Shown piece by piece: positions 6,731 to 14,508 of a DNA stretch of 16,008 nucleotides; the first letter of the stretch is position 1, and each line of letters opens with the position of its first letter. The translations under genes and the position numbers were made by a program. This DNA comes from Planctomycetes bacterium RBG_16_41_13. Lineage in GTDB: Bacteria > Planctomycetota > Brocadiia > Brocadiales > Brocadiaceae. The notes under the pieces were generated by a model. That model had not been told where the DNA came from. It did not search any database and saw nothing but the letters and a program-made list of their open reading frames with translations. The stretch spans positions 1-16,008 of the forward strand of contig MHYI01000301.1 of the NCBI GenBank assembly GCA_001828295.1, in the 5' to 3' direction.

Positions 6731-6760
6731 GTAGGGTAGGCGTTGTTCACGCCACCCTAC
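6731..6760. repeat. GC-rich imperfect palindrome between rimO and pgsA
   Basis: The arms 6731-6743 and 6749-6760 (GTAGGGT..GGCGT against ACGCC..ACCCTAC) pair over 12 bp with one bulged base and a short loop. On the minus strand the stem is followed by a weak T-rich stretch. It could act as an attenuator or processing site between rimO and pgsA, or be one copy of a dispersed REP-like repeat. The remaining part of the 6702-6860 gap shows nothing else recognisable. Confidence 0.45.
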
Positions 6761-6860
6761 AAATCTTCTGCAGGCATAGACAAACAAAATTTGCCCGTGC
6801 CACACAAACCCGCTTAAATAGTAATAAAAATCGCTTGTACAAACAGGTGATAGAAAATAA

Positions 6861-8168
6861 TCAGGCCACCAGATCATAACCGTTTACATCCCTGATAACT
6901 ACTTCTCTTATCTCACCCACTTTTATTTGTTTGTCATTTATAAATACTTTTCCATCTACTTCAGGTGCATCCCCGGACGTCCGCCCTATTAACATTCCGG
7001 AAACAACATCTTTTTCATCAACAATTACAGATGCCTTCTTTCCGATAAGATTTTTGTTATTTTCCCAAACAATTTCACGTTGTGCCAGCATTATTTCCTC
7101 TAACCGTTGTTGCTTCACTTTTTTGCCTATTTGTTTTTTAAACTTTGCCGCAGGCGTATTTTCTTCTTTAGAATATGCAAAAACCCCAAGCCTTTCAAAT
7201 TTGGTTTTTTTAACAAATTCTAAAAGTTCCTGATATTGACCATCAGTTTCTCCGGGAAATCCAACAATTACCGAAGTCCTTAGAACTATGGCACGTATTA
7301 ATCTTCTTAAATTATTTATCAGGGTCTCAATACTTTTACGGGTAGTGTTTCTGCCCATTTTCCCCAGTATAGTATCATTAATGTGCTGAATAGGCAAATC
7401 GATATATTTACAAATGGTATCCTGTTCGTTAATAGTATTAATTAATTCAGGATAAAAATGTCCAGGGTGTGTATATAACAATCGTATCCATTGAATACCT
7501 TCAATCGCTGCAATTTTTTCAAGTAATACATGCAACATCTGTTTCCCATATATATCTAAACCATATGAAGTAGTATCCTGCGAGATAATATTAATTTCTT
7601 TCACCCCTTCAGAAGCCATTTGCCTTGATTCTTCCATGATATTTTCAATAGATCTGCTCATAAAATTTCCCCGTATTCCCGGAATGGCGCAGTAAGTGCA
7701 TCTATTGTCACAACCATCAGAAATCCTCAAATACGAATAATGTTTCGGGGTGAGTCTGATTCGATTCCTCCAGTCATCACTTTGATAAATAGTACTGTTA
7801 TTCCCCCGGCGCATACCTGTTAAATGAGTTATTTTTTCAAAATCTTTTAACCCAACAACATCATCTATCTCCGGAATTTCATTTTTCAATTCAGCAGAAT
7901 AACGCTGCGCCAGACAACCGGTAACAATCAGTTTTTTGCACTGCGCGTTTTCTTTGAGTTTTGCCATCTTAAAAATCATATCAATTGATTCTTTTTTTGA
8001 ATCATCGATAAAACCACATGTATTTACAACAAGCACTTCAGCATCTTCCGGATATTGACAGATAGTACTGCCATTCGCTGCTATTCGCCCAAGCATTTCT
8101 TCTGCATCCACTAAATTTTTAGTGCATCCCAAATTAATTAATGCTACCGTTTTTGATTTGTTAGTCAT
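6861..8168 (-). CDS. rimO: Ribosomal protein S12 methylthiotransferase
   Basis: RimO is a radical SAM enzyme with two 4Fe-4S clusters that adds a methylthio group to the conserved Asp of ribosomal protein S12. The N-terminal MTTase domain begins VALINLGCTKNLVD, with C15, C51 and C85 as auxiliary-cluster ligands. The radical SAM triad is CDNRCTYC (C153, C157, C160). A C-terminal TRAM domain (about 365-435) completes the usual layout at 435 residues. NLGCTKN and LTPKHYSYLRISDGC favour RimO over MiaB or MtaB. The start chosen is ATG at 8168, giving an 8-bp overlap with the ftsK stop and hence likely translational coupling; the frame is open upstream to 8216, but that extension lacks family-like sequence. 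Confidence 0.92.
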   Translation of the reverse strand: MTNKSKTVALINLGCTKNLVDAEEMLGRIAANGSTICQYPEDAEVLVVNTCGFIDDSKKESIDMIFKMAKLKENAQCKKLIVTGCLAQRYSAELKNEIPEIDDVVGLKDFEKITHLTGMRRGNNSTIYQSDDWRNRIRLTPKHYSYLRISDGCDNRCTYCAIPGIRGNFMSRSIENIMEESRQMASEGVKEINIISQDTTSYGLDIYGKQMLHVLLEKIAAIEGIQWIRLLYTHPGHFYPELINTINEQDTICKYIDLPIQHINDTILGKMGRNTTRKSIETLINNLRRLIRAIVLRTSVIVGFPGETDGQYQELLEFVKKTKFERLGVFAYSKEENTPAAKFKKQIGKKVKQQRLEEIMLAQREIVWENNKNLIGKKASVIVDEKDVVSGMLIGRTSGDAPEVDGKVFINDKQIKVGEIREVVIRDVNGYDLVA

Positions 8169-10422
8169 CTTTATTTTCTTCTCTGTCCGCAGAAGATGTT
8201 TGTAAATCCCATTCATCTAATGTTAAATAAACTTCCCGAGCCTGACTGCCTTTATATTCCCCAACAATCCCTGCCTCCGCCATAAGCTCTATTAGCCTCG
8301 CGGCGCGGGAATACCCGATTTCCAATCTCCTTTGTAATAGAGATACAGAACCTCTTTGCGTTTCCAATATGATTCTCACTGCCGCATCAAACAGTGGTTC
8401 GTTCTTATCATTATCAGACATATCTTTCCATTTCTTCAATTCCTTGTTATATCTCGGTTCTGCATGCTTTCTAAGATAGTCAACAACATCTTTAACCTCC
8501 TCTTCGCTTACATAAGCTCCCTGAACGCGGACTAATTTGGAAGTTCCAGGCGGCGAAAAAAGCATGTCCCCGCTTCCCAATAACTTTTCAGCGCCATTTT
8601 GATCCAGTATTGTCCTAGAATCAACCTTTGAAGACACATAGAATGATATCCTTGAGGGCATATTTGATTTTATTAATCCGGTAATTACATCAACAGACGG
8701 TCTTTGTGTGGCAAGTATGAGGTGTATCCCGACAGCACGTGATTTTTGAGAAAGACGGATCACCGAAGATTCCACCTCTTTTGATGCAACCATCATTAAA
8801 TCAGCCAGTTCGTCCACGACAATAACAATGTGTGGAAGGTGTAAAGGGATATCATCTAATTTAACGTCCTCTTCAGCATTTAATCGTTTTTTTATCTCAG
8901 ATACAGATAATTTGTTATACCCACTGATGTTTTTAACACCTACGCTGGCAAGTAACGCGTATCGTTCTTCCATCTTATTCACCGCCCACTCAAGTACCGC
9001 AGCCGCCTTTTTCATATCTGTAACAACAGGGCTTATCAGGTGAGGAATTTCAGCGAACAATGAAAATTCAACCATTTTTGGATCTACCAACAGTAGCTGA
9101 ACTTCACTTGGGAATCGGGTATACAAAATACTTAATATAATGGAATTCAGGCATATGGACTTCCCTGACCCGGTTGTACCGGCAATTAACAGATGCGGCA
9201 TGGATGCCAAATCGGAGATAAGAGGTTTTCCGGCCACGTCTTTCCCTATTAAAAGCGGAATGGCCATCTTTTTTTTCGCTTCATCAGCGACTTCCAGCAA
9301 TTCCCTCAAAGTTACCTTCCTTCTATGTGCATTCGGGACTTCAATACCAATAGAAGACCTTCCTTCCAATGGCGCCACAATCCGTACACTTAGCGCTTTC
9401 AATGCAATTGCAAGGTCGTCAGAAAGCGCTATTACCTTTCCAACTTTCGTACCCGGGGCTAATTCTATTTCGTACATTGTAACGACAGGACCTGTTTGTA
9501 AATCAACGATTTCAGAGTTTACATTGAATTGTGCAAGTGTGTCTCTTAATACATGCGCCCCCTGTGTAATATGATCTAAATCATCCTTGTGATGTCTTGC
9601 CGAAGGTTTTTCCAACAACTCAACTGACGGCAATTTATAACTATTCTCTCCATTGGCCTTAGTTAACGAAGGGGAAATATCAGTCTCGCCGCCTTCTTTG
9701 TATTTTCTCTCACCAAGGGATTCATTTATATCTTTCTTTATCTGCAGTTCATACCCTATTTCACATTCTTTTCCCTTCGATATTTCCCCAACATTCAGAA
9801 GCTTATTCTCCATTTTCTTTGGTGGCGATATCATTACAGAAGTATTATTTTTCTCTTTTTTCAAAAGGGTTTTCCTTCCCTCTTCCGTTTCCGGTTTTGT
9901 TTTCGGGGAACGTATAAATAAAGAAAATGGCGTTCGATTTGCCAAAAGCATTATTGAAATCACCATACCGGATACTAAAATGATGGTAGTGCCGGTAATA
10001 TTAAAGTATGTACATAGCCTTGAGGTAATTACCAGACCAAATATGCCTCCCAAATTCATGGATAAAAGAGATTGTTTAAAAGTGCATACTGCAAGTGTTA
10101 AGAGTGGTGACAAGGTGAAAATTAAAAGAAAGGCTCCCAACAACTTTACACAGAAGTATTTTATCGTCCCACCGAAAAAAAACTGCAAACTAAACCATCC
10201 AAGAATAATTACTATTACATATGAAGCCTTGCCTAAGGTTTCCATGGCATATCCGGAAATTTGTGCGCCGGCTATACCACAAATATTAGCTATTGGGATG
10301 TTAGGAGGATAGTCTGCGAATGGCGGGTCATTATGAGAATAACTAATAAAACTTAATAAGATGAATAACTTCGAGGCTAAAAAAGAAATCGCAATGACGC
10401 GACGTAAGCAAATAGAAAGCAT
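8161..10422 (-). CDS. ftsK: FtsK/SpoIIIE DNA translocase
   Basis: FtsK is a hexameric ATP-driven pump that moves chromosomal DNA at the division septum. In the 753-residue protein, about four membrane helices occupy residues 10-165. A charged linker (about 170-270) follows, then the alpha and beta motor domains. Walker A is GTTGSGKS (415-422) and Walker B is IVIVVDELAD (532-541). LATQRPSVDVITG (570-582) is a family signature. The C-terminal winged-helix gamma domain (about 675-735; RRLEIGYSRAARLIELMAEAGIV) reads orienting DNA sequences and can contact XerD. The linker is short, as in SpoIIIE-like members, unlike the long one of E. coli. The gene overlaps rimO by 8 bp and is preceded by a 158-bp gap after dut in which no clear promoter was recognised. 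Confidence 0.94.
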   Translation of the reverse strand: MLSICLRRVIAISFLASKLFILLSFISYSHNDPPFADYPPNIPIANICGIAGAQISGYAMETLGKASYVIVIILGWFSLQFFFGGTIKYFCVKLLGAFLLIFTLSPLLTLAVCTFKQSLLSMNLGGIFGLVITSRLCTYFNITGTTIILVSGMVISIMLLANRTPFSLFIRSPKTKPETEEGRKTLLKKEKNNTSVMISPPKKMENKLLNVGEISKGKECEIGYELQIKKDINESLGERKYKEGGETDISPSLTKANGENSYKLPSVELLEKPSARHHKDDLDHITQGAHVLRDTLAQFNVNSEIVDLQTGPVVTMYEIELAPGTKVGKVIALSDDLAIALKALSVRIVAPLEGRSSIGIEVPNAHRRKVTLRELLEVADEAKKKMAIPLLIGKDVAGKPLISDLASMPHLLIAGTTGSGKSICLNSIILSILYTRFPSEVQLLLVDPKMVEFSLFAEIPHLISPVVTDMKKAAAVLEWAVNKMEERYALLASVGVKNISGYNKLSVSEIKKRLNAEEDVKLDDIPLHLPHIVIVVDELADLMMVASKEVESSVIRLSQKSRAVGIHLILATQRPSVDVITGLIKSNMPSRISFYVSSKVDSRTILDQNGAEKLLGSGDMLFSPPGTSKLVRVQGAYVSEEEVKDVVDYLRKHAEPRYNKELKKWKDMSDNDKNEPLFDAAVRIILETQRGSVSLLQRRLEIGYSRAARLIELMAEAGIVGEYKGSQAREVYLTLDEWDLQTSSADREENKDD

Positions 10423-10580
10423 TTTATTACCATGATTATTGTTTTTTTAGTACCTGATAATTTCGGAAATTCTTTTAATTCTAAAAACGTAATAAATCGT
10501 TTGTTATTCCTGGCAGGGAGAGGGTACTCTGATTCCTCATTGTATTTCCCTTCAGTTGATATGAAAATTATTGAAAATAA

Positions 10581-11030
10581 TTAATGTCCAGTGTGACCAA
10601 AACCCCCTTCTCCACGGTTTGATTCTTCTAACTGGTCTACTTCTATCAATTCTGCCCTCACTACTGGTTGAATTACCATTTGCGCAATCCTTAAACCACG
10701 TTTCACAACAAACGGTTCTTTTCCGAAATTACATAATATAATTCCGATTTCACCGCGGTAATCACTATCTATTGTGCCTGGAGTGTTTAAAAGTGTTAGA
10801 CCATGCTTCAATGCCAAACCGCTTCTTGGTCTTAACTGTGCCTCATATCCAAAGGGCAATTCAATATATAGACCCGTAGGTACGAGTTTAATTTCGCTGT
10901 GTTTCAACATTAAATCGCTTTCAACGGCGGCATAAAGATCCATACCACTTGCCGCATCACTCATGTATTGCGGCAATGGCAAGTCATCCGTTCCCTGTTT
11001 TCTCTTTAATTTTACCCTGACCGTTTTCAC
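10581..11030 (-). CDS. dut: Deoxyuridine 5'-triphosphate nucleotidohydrolase (dUTPase)
   Basis: The enzyme hydrolyses dUTP to dUMP and pyrophosphate, keeping uracil out of DNA and supplying dUMP for dTMP synthesis. The 149-residue trimeric-type protein shows all five motifs: [10 protein letters not shown] (27-35), II RPRSG (67-71), [12 protein letters not shown] (85-93, with D90), [12 protein letters not shown] (114-123), and [11 protein letters not shown] (139-148). In motif V, His replaces the usual Ser after GFG, a tolerated variation. The start is GTG at 11030, only 5 nt after the coaC stop and without a clear ribosome-binding site, so translation is probably coupled to coaC. Confidence 0.95.
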   Translation of the reverse strand: MKTVRVKLKRKQGTDDLPLPQYMSDAASGMDLYAAVESDLMLKHSEIKLVPTGLYIELPFGYEAQLRPRSGLALKHGLTLLNTPGTIDSDYRGEIGIILCNFGKEPFVVKRGLRIAQMVIQPVVRAELIEVDQLEESNRGEGGFGHTGH

Positions 11031-11035
11031 AGCAT

Positions 11036-11578
11036 TTATTTGTTTTTAAGTGTTTCTAATATTACAGAAACTATCACTTCGTTTGAAGCGAGCCTTCCCT
11101 TTCCCATCTTCCCTGTACACAAACGACCTTCTTCCGGTTCGATAATTATATAACCATGCTCTTTTAACTTTTTAATATTTTGCTGCACTATTGGGTTTAA
11201 ATACATGCTATCATTCATTGCCGGAGCGATAATTACAGGGGTTTTCGCGGCCATAACCGTACAGGTTAATGCATCATCAGCAATTCCGGCAGCCACTTTT
11301 CCAATAAAATTTGCCGTAGCGGGAGCTACTACAATTAAATCTGCTCTCTCCGCCAGAGATACATGACTAGGATTATAATTTTCATTTTCGACAAATAAAT
11401 CTGTAATGACATTTTTTTGGGAAATTGAACGAAACGTTACCGGATGCACAAAACGCTGCGCATTAGACGTCATTACCACAAACACGCTGCTGCCTCTTTT
11501 GACCAAACCCGATACAATTTCAACCGCCTTATAAGCAGCAATGCTTCCTGTCACCCCAACAACTATACAATTGTGCAT
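11036..11578 (-). CDS. coaC: Phosphopantothenoylcysteine decarboxylase (stand-alone CoaC)
   Basis: This FMN-dependent enzyme decarboxylates 4'-phosphopantothenoylcysteine to 4'-phosphopantetheine in CoA synthesis. The 180 residues cover only the HFCD flavoprotein domain. Seen directly are [12 protein letters not shown] (8-19), the active-site H72 in SHVSL, APATAN (85-90) for flavin binding, N122 in PAMN and C154 in [13 protein letters not shown]. These match H75, N125 and C158 of E. coli Dfp. Most bacteria fuse this to a CoaB synthetase domain to make a protein of about 400 residues; here the reading frame ends right after the CoaC domain and dut follows. CoaB must therefore be encoded elsewhere. 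Other HFCD proteins such as UbiX or EpiD are less likely, given the motifs and the gmk neighbourhood. Confidence 0.85.
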   Translation of the reverse strand: MHNCIVVGVTGSIAAYKAVEIVSGLVKRGSSVFVVMTSNAQRFVHPVTFRSISQKNVITDLFVENENYNPSHVSLAERADLIVVAPATANFIGKVAAGIADDALTCTVMAAKTPVIIAPAMNDSMYLNPIVQQNIKKLKEHGYIIIEPEEGRLCTGKMGKGRLASNEVIVSVILETLKNK

Positions 11579-11580
11579 AA

Positions 11581-12126
11581 TTACGCTATATTCAGAATGT
11601 TACGAATTGCACTTACGGTTGCGTCCAAGTCATCATTCACAACGCAATAGTCATATTTATCTTTGTATTCCAATTCTTTTTCCGCCATTTTAAGGCGATT
11701 CACCAGATCTTGTGCTTTATCAGTATTTCTGTTAATCAGGCGTTGGCTCAAGGTTACATTATCCGGCGGCAATAAGAAAATCAAAATGGCGTCAGGAAAT
11801 TTTTCTTTTATTTGCAAAGCCCCCTGCACATCGATTTCCAAAAGATAAAAAATGTCCTTTTTGGTTGCATCTTGCAGTGGTTTTAGAGGTGTGCCGTAAT
11901 GGTAGCCGCAATATTCTGCATATTCGGCAAATTCACCATTTTTGATCATTTCCATAAACTTATCTTTAGAAACAAAATGATACGATTCGCCGTCTTTTTC
12001 GTTGTTTCTGGGTGAGCGTGTTGTTACCGAAATTGATTCTTCGACATGAGCCTGTTGCTTCAATATTTTGCAAACCGTTGTTTTGCCAGACCCTGAAGGC
12101 CCTGAAATAATTACAATTTTCCCCAT
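11581..12126 (-). CDS. gmk: Guanylate kinase
   Basis: Gmk phosphorylates GMP to GDP with ATP and is essential for guanine nucleotide supply. The 181-residue protein has the P-loop GPSGSGKT (9-16), the GMP-binding segment TTRSPR...DGESYHF (35-51), and GEFAEYAEYCGYHYGTP (64-80). The lid region follows, with RLINRNTDKAQDLVNRL. Length is slightly below the usual 190-210. In the GMP loop the common RxGE is RNNEKDGE, so the loop spelling is unusual. Its ATG at 12126 lies 64 bp after yicC, and its stop is 2 nt before coaC. The order yicC-gmk-coaC resembles the yloC-gmk-rpoZ-coaBC block of Firmicutes, but no rpoZ lies between them. Confidence 0.94.
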   Translation of the reverse strand: MGKIVIISGPSGSGKTTVCKILKQQAHVEESISVTTRSPRNNEKDGESYHFVSKDKFMEMIKNGEFAEYAEYCGYHYGTPLKPLQDATKKDIFYLLEIDVQGALQIKEKFPDAILIFLLPPDNVTLSQRLINRNTDKAQDLVNRLKMAEKELEYKDKYDYCVVNDDLDATVSAIRNILNIA

Positions 12127-12189
12127 TAAAATATGCTTATGCCGGCAAACAGGTTAAAATATTTATTGTTTCTCATTATAACAATTCCC

Positions 12190-13074
12190 TTATTCAATAT
12201 TAAATGCCTGCTCACGGATTTTCTCAATTTCCATTTTAATATCAATAAGATCTTTCAACAATACGGTATCGTTAGCTTTAGAACACATCGTATTTGTCTC
12301 ACGAAACATTTCCTGAATAATAAAATCAAGTTTCCTGCCAATAGATTCATTAGAATCTAATGTCTCCTGCAACTGATGTATATGACTTTTAAGTCTGTTT
12401 ATTTCTTCCGCAATATCGCTTCTCTCTGCAAATATGGCGACTTCACGACATAAATTACTATCTGTAAGTTCAACGTTGGTTTCAGAAAGCAGGAATGCTA
12501 CCCTACTGCGCAGCCGTTTTGCATATTCCTGAATTATTAATGGTAATCGTTCCTCAAATTTATCCATCATTGACACGATAAAATCTTTTCTCTGTAATAT
12601 ATCTTTTTTTATATGCGTCCCTTCGGTTATACGCATTTCTGATAATTTTTCCAGAGCCTCGTCAATAAGAGTATGACAAATACTCAATAACGATTCAGCG
12701 TCATTCGCATCATCCTTGTTTTTTTGTAAAACTCCAGGCAATTGTACTAACGAATTGATTGAAATTTCCTCAGCACATTTGATTTTTCCTTTAAGCTCGC
12801 TTATTAAACGATAATACTCCTCTATCTTCTCCGTATTTAATGTAAAATCATTTTCTTGCCGAAACGATTTATAGTTCAGCGATAAAACAACAGAACCCCG
12901 AACAATTTTTTTCCTTATAGCCCGATCAAACTCACTTTCAAAAGACTGAAATTGTTCCGGCAAACGTGTATTTATTTTTAAGAATTTATTGTTCTCGGAG
13001 CGGATTTCCACACGCATCGAACCCCTATCATCATTGTATTCAGCAATTCCAAATCCAGTCATACTCTTAAGCAT
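12190..13074 (-). CDS. yicC: YicC/YloC family endoribonuclease
   Basis: The 294-residue protein begins MLKSMTGFG, the family hallmark, followed by VEIRSENNKFLKINTRLPE (about 22-40). It contains long helical, probably coiled-coil, middle regions. It ends in a DUF1732-type C-terminus (about 210-294) with GRKLDFIIQEMFRETNTMCSKA. Family members such as E. coli YicC and B. subtilis YloC are described as endoribonucleases affecting RNA turnover; that activity here is assumed by homology. Length matches the family (about 290). It is the first gene of a likely yicC-gmk-coaC-dut unit. The 199 bp upstream, after secG, show no strong promoter match that I could recognise. Confidence 0.9.
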   Translation of the reverse strand: MLKSMTGFGIAEYNDDRGSMRVEIRSENNKFLKINTRLPEQFQSFESEFDRAIRKKIVRGSVVLSLNYKSFRQENDFTLNTEKIEEYYRLISELKGKIKCAEEISINSLVQLPGVLQKNKDDANDAESLLSICHTLIDEALEKLSEMRITEGTHIKKDILQRKDFIVSMMDKFEERLPLIIQEYAKRLRSRVAFLLSETNVELTDSNLCREVAIFAERSDIAEEINRLKSHIHQLQETLDSNESIGRKLDFIIQEMFRETNTMCSKANDTVLLKDLIDIKMEIEKIREQAFNIE

Positions 13075-13273
13075 AATAAGGCTCCATTTATATACTAACG
13101 GACACTCAGACTATCTTTTATTTGCATTTTCGTTTCATCACCATCTTAAATAATTGCTTATTTAACATTGCTTTGCTTTACGGTAAAACCATCCATTTAT
13201 TAACAAAGAGACTTTTCGGTACATCCTTAGCCCGGCATTATCAACATTATTCTCGTCTTCATACGTGCATTAA

Positions 13274-13675
13274 CTAATGATCATGATCACAATCTTCACC
13301 GTGTTCATGTTCCTGTTGTTCCTGATGTTCCTGATGTTCATGTGTCATCATTGTTCCTAAATCTCCGGTAGGCGAAGAAAGTTTAAACAAGAAAATTGTT
13401 GCAACAATAAAGGCGGCGCCAATCAGATAGGTAACTTGCGTAAGAAACGAGCTTGTTCTTGTGCCAAAAGCCGACTGATCGCCCAAACCTCCAATAGCAG
13501 CCAACCCCCCTCCTTTTCCGGACTGCAATAATATTGCACCTATTAAAAATACGCATAAAATTGGCAATGTTATTTTCAATGCAACAATCCAATTTAAAAA
13601 AAAGAATGCATTCAGAATGCCAAAGATAACAACAATAGCAAGCCCCCATTTAAACGCCTTTTCCGCCTTAATCAT
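13274..13675 (-). CDS. secG: Preprotein translocase subunit SecG with His-rich tail
   Basis: SecG is the small accessory subunit of the SecYEG channel. The 133-residue protein has the conserved core QSGKGGGLAAIGGLGDQSAFG (51-71) and then a hydrophobic helix (about 78-98), as in other SecG proteins. E. coli SecG has two membrane helices; here the N-terminus holds two hydrophobic stretches (about 9-30 and 33-50), suggesting three. The C-terminal 22 residues (112-133) contain seven His with Glu, Gln and Asp and one Cys, encoded partly by 9-bp tandem repeats. Such a tail could bind metal ions; this is inference. A good AGGAG lies 6 nt before the ATG at 13675. tpiA ends 41 bp upstream, so secG is probably cotranscribed with pheA-tpiA. 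Confidence 0.88.
   Translation of the reverse strand: MIKAEKAFKWGLAIVVIFGILNAFFFLNWIVALKITLPILCVFLIGAILLQSGKGGGLAAIGGLGDQSAFGTRTSSFLTQVTYLIGAAFIVATIFLFKLSSPTGDLGTMMTHEHQEHQEQQEHEHGEDCDHDH
13310..13336. repeat. 9-bp tandem repeat coding the SecG His/Gln/Glu tail
   Basis: Three adjacent 9-bp units, TTCCTGTTG, TTCCTGATG and TTCCTGATG (plus-strand reading), run in frame inside secG and encode the QEQ/QEH pattern. Related TTCATG units flank them on both sides. Such in-frame repeats can expand or contract by slippage without a frameshift. Confidence 0.6.
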
Positions 13676-13716
13676 CTGACTCTCCTACCTATTCATATAA
13701 AAATCACACTATCAAA

Positions 13717-14502
13717 CTAAAAATCAACACCCTGTACAACTTCAATAATTGTCAAAAAAGATTCTAATTCAAGGCTGGCGCCGCCAACCAAAAGACCGTC
13801 AATTTCCGGCTGATGTATCAATGCTCCCGTATTATCTGCTTTTACACTCCCTCCATAGATAATACTCAACTTCTTTGCAATATCTTTACCATAGTATTCA
13901 GATAAAATAGTCCTGATAAAGGAATGAACTTCGTTTGCCTGTTCAGGAGAAGCCGTTCTGCCTGTGCCAATAGCCCAAACCGGCTCATACGCAATGATAA
14001 TGCATTTTATTACTTCAATGCCAACACCACGCAATCCATTTTTAAGCTGCCGAAGAACGACATCTTTTGTATTCCCGGCCTCTCGTTCTTCCAACGTCTC
14101 GCCAACACAAAGTATTGGAACCAATTCAAAGGATATGGCTTTTTTGATTTTATCATTTATGAAAAAATCGTCTTCTCCAAAAATATGTCTTCTCTCTGAA
14201 TGGCCAACAAGTACATGAGAACACCCGACTTCCTTTAACATTGGAGCGGCAATTTCACCTGTAAATGCACCATTGGCTTCACTGTGCATATTTTGAGCTG
14301 AAACGCAAATCGTACTACCCTCCAAAACGGCACAAATATCTTTGAGGAAAACATAAGGCGGACAAATACCGCATACAATCCCGGTTTTCCCCTCTATCGC
14401 CGCTTTTAAAGACCTGGCATATTGAACCCCCTCTTTTAGGGATTTATTCATTTTCCAATTGCCCAGAATAATCGGTCTTTTTTTTTGGTTGTCCGAATTC
14501 AA
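13717..14502 (-). CDS. tpiA: Triosephosphate isomerase
   Basis: TpiA interconverts dihydroxyacetone phosphate and glyceraldehyde 3-phosphate in glycolysis and gluconeogenesis. The 261-residue TIM-barrel has N15 and K17 in GNWKMN, the electrophile H101 in VGHSERR, the catalytic base E173 in AYEPVWAIGTG, the flexible loop 6 WAIGTGRTAS (176-185), and YGGSVK plus LVGGASL for phosphate binding. The start is TTG at 14502: an in-frame stop lies 6-8 nt upstream (the pheA TAA itself), and the next ATG falls inside the catalytic GNWKMN motif. TTG is only 6 nt from the pheA stop, so translation is likely coupled. Length and motifs are normal. Confidence 0.95.
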   Translation of the reverse strand: MNSDNQKKRPIILGNWKMNKSLKEGVQYARSLKAAIEGKTGIVCGICPPYVFLKDICAVLEGSTICVSAQNMHSEANGAFTGEIAAPMLKEVGCSHVLVGHSERRHIFGEDDFFINDKIKKAISFELVPILCVGETLEEREAGNTKDVVLRQLKNGLRGVGIEVIKCIIIAYEPVWAIGTGRTASPEQANEVHSFIRTILSEYYGKDIAKKLSIIYGGSVKADNTGALIHQPEIDGLLVGGASLELESFLTIIEVVQGVDF

Positions 14503-14508
14503 TACCCC

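Noticed and set aside
8169..8216. N-terminal extension of RimO to 8216
   Set aside because: The 16 added residues are the out-of-frame end of ftsK; RimO proteins start close to the VALINLGC strand, which fits ATG 8168.
9140..9574. A 144-codon plus-strand open frame
   Set aside because: It is antisense to the conserved FtsK motor region and lacks any domain signature.
9653..10312. A 219-codon plus-strand open frame
   Set aside because: It lies wholly antisense to the membrane/linker part of ftsK, whose translation is strongly family-like; the plus-strand product has no recognisable features.
10423..10580. Promoter or regulatory RNA between dut and ftsK
   Set aside because: Only AT-rich sequence with weak box matches was seen; no consistent promoter or stable hairpin could be defended.
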